A stretch of DNA of 6,432 nucleotides from an uncultured Solobacterium sp. (GTDB lineage Bacteria; Bacillota_I; Bacilli_A; Erysipelotrichales; Erysipelotrichaceae): positions 1-6,432 of the forward strand of contig USIC01000051.1 in the NCBI GenBank assembly GCA_900554555.1, in the 5' to 3' direction. The notes under the pieces are model-generated. The model was given only the letters and a program-made list of their open reading frames with translations. It was not told where the DNA came from and made no database searches. Positions within the stretch are counted from its first letter, which is position 1. Each line of letters opens with the position of its first letter. The position numbers were made by a program, and so were the translations under genes. This document shows, piece after piece, positions 5,919-6,432 of the stretch.

Positions 5919-5989
5919 CAACAGTATAAACCCAATCTAGCAAAATGGGAGATATAATTTCTCTTGTTTTAATAATGCACAAAATGAAA

Positions 5990-6024
5990 AAGAAGAAATC
6001 ACTAAAGATTAGAAATTTCTTCTT
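5990..6024 (-). terminator. Hairpin terminator of the ISL3 transposase gene
   Basis: A perfect 10-bp inverted repeat, AAGAAGAAAT (5990-5999) with ATTTCTTCTT (6015-6024), encloses an inner CTAA/TTAG helix (6002-6005 with 6009-6012). Read on the minus strand it begins 3 bases after the transposase stop and is followed by a T-rich tract (TTTTTCATTTT). The stem is AT-rich. On the plus strand it could also slow transcripts leaving the IS110 gene, but no T-run follows there. Confidence 0.6.
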
Positions 6025-6027
6025 GAC

Positions 6028-6432
6028 TTAAGTTATCAAGTTTTTGTGCTCTCGTTTTCTGGAACATAGACATGTCGTCAAGCAATAGAATAGTTTGTCA
6101 TTAAGGCAGTATAGTGCACATGCACGAAAGCGTTCTAGGTTTGTATATCCATTGGACACATCAATCAGTAATCGAAGTTTCTGATTGATGTTTTCAGCTA
6201 AAGCGTTGGATTGTCGTCGATCGTCATACGGTCTTCTAAAACTATTGATGATTTCTGGTTTCCAGTGTTTCAGTAAAGATATAAATTCCTTATAACAGTC
6301 TAAGTCTGAGTGTTCAAATAGCTCAATCAGATAATCAAGTTTCATACTAGCTTCCTCAAAAGAGCAGCGTTTATTGAAGTCTCTATATAGTTCCTTTAAT
6401 TCATACGCAAGCTTTAAATCAGGACTTATCTC
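6028..6432 (-). CDS. ISL3-family transposase, C-terminal part, cut by the window edge
   Basis: The frame is open from the stop at 6028-6030 up to base 6432, giving 134 visible residues. An ATG at 6345 is internal, because the 29 codons before it read as protein (EISPDLKLAYELKELYRDFN). The rest fits the C-terminus of ISL3-type DDE transposases, which cut and rejoin DNA at the ends of their element: a helical spacer (YLIELFEHSDLDCYKEF), the hallmark RRQSNALAENINQKLR, and FRACALYCLNDKLFY with a basic tail. Glu80 of the visible part, in the AENIN motif, is the probable third catalytic residue; the two aspartates lie beyond the edge. No frameshift is seen in what is present. The terminal inverted repeat should lie between 5919 and 6028, but I cannot identify it. 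Confidence 0.82.
   Translation of the reverse strand, partial: EISPDLKLAYELKELYRDFNKRCSFEEASMKLDYLIELFEHSDLDCYKEFISLLKHWKPEIINSFRRPYDDRRQSNALAENINQKLRLLIDVSNGYTNLERFRACALYCLNDKLFYCLTTCLCSRKREHKNLIT

Larger units (their letters stand above)
4371..5940 (+). mobile_element. IS110-family insertion sequence (boundaries approximate)
   Basis: The element consists of a ~325-base non-coding left end, an intact DEDD recombinase gene and a short right end. A long non-coding region upstream of the gene is the layout of the IS110 subgroup; in the IS1111 subgroup it lies downstream. These elements move through a circular intermediate and lack conventional terminal inverted repeats, so ends are hard to see. 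The boundaries given rest on one weak clue, the 7-base direct repeat AATCTAG at 4368-4374 and 5934-5940, which could be the duplicated core plus matching flank. A repeat this short could be chance. The element must start after the rpsR terminator (4350) and probably ends before the ISL3 hairpin (5990). Confidence 0.7.
5990..6432 (-). mobile_element. Partial ISL3-family insertion sequence
   Basis: This covers the transposase 3' part and its terminator hairpin. The true element end lies somewhere in the ~70 bases between the IS110 gene and the hairpin, and the other end is outside the window. It faces the IS110 gene tail to tail. That the contig stops inside this gene is what one expects if the element is present in several copies. 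Confidence 0.6.

Overview
The window looks like a short draft-genome or metagenome contig from a low-GC Bacillota (Firmicutes) bacterium. An Erysipelotrichia-type organism is my best guess, but that is an inference from AT-rich codon use, AGGAGG-type ribosome binding sites, the rpsF-ssb-rpsR operon and the kinds of insertion sequence present. The first 44 bases are not genomic: they match the Illumina P5/universal sequencing adapter exactly. Genomic sequence starts at base 45, in the middle of uvrB.

Left part (45-1420): the C-terminal ~262 residues of UvrB (nucleotide excision repair), followed after 3 bases by a two-helix membrane protein of unknown function and then a rho-independent terminator.

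Middle (1421-3180): a promoter -10 box, a class I PLP-dependent aminotransferase and, 1 base later, an Lrp/AsnC-type regulator. The pair resembles Bacillus AlaT/AlaR in composition but has the reverse gene order. A strong terminator closes this unit.

Next (3179-4350): the conserved operon rpsF-ssb-rpsR (ribosomal protein S6, single-stranded DNA-binding protein, ribosomal protein S18). It is preceded by a structured leader with mutually exclusive pairings and ends in a clear terminator.

Right part (4351-6432): mobile DNA. An intact IS110-family DEDD recombinase (406 aa) is preceded by about 350 bases without a gene. That stretch holds a series of stem-loops, some kept paired by G-U wobbles, at the position, order and total length expected of an IS110 bridge RNA. 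This candidate guide-RNA recombination system is the most interesting content of the window. Convergent to it, on the minus strand, is the C-terminal part of an ISL3-family transposase that runs off the right edge. A multicopy insertion sequence there probably explains why the assembly stopped.
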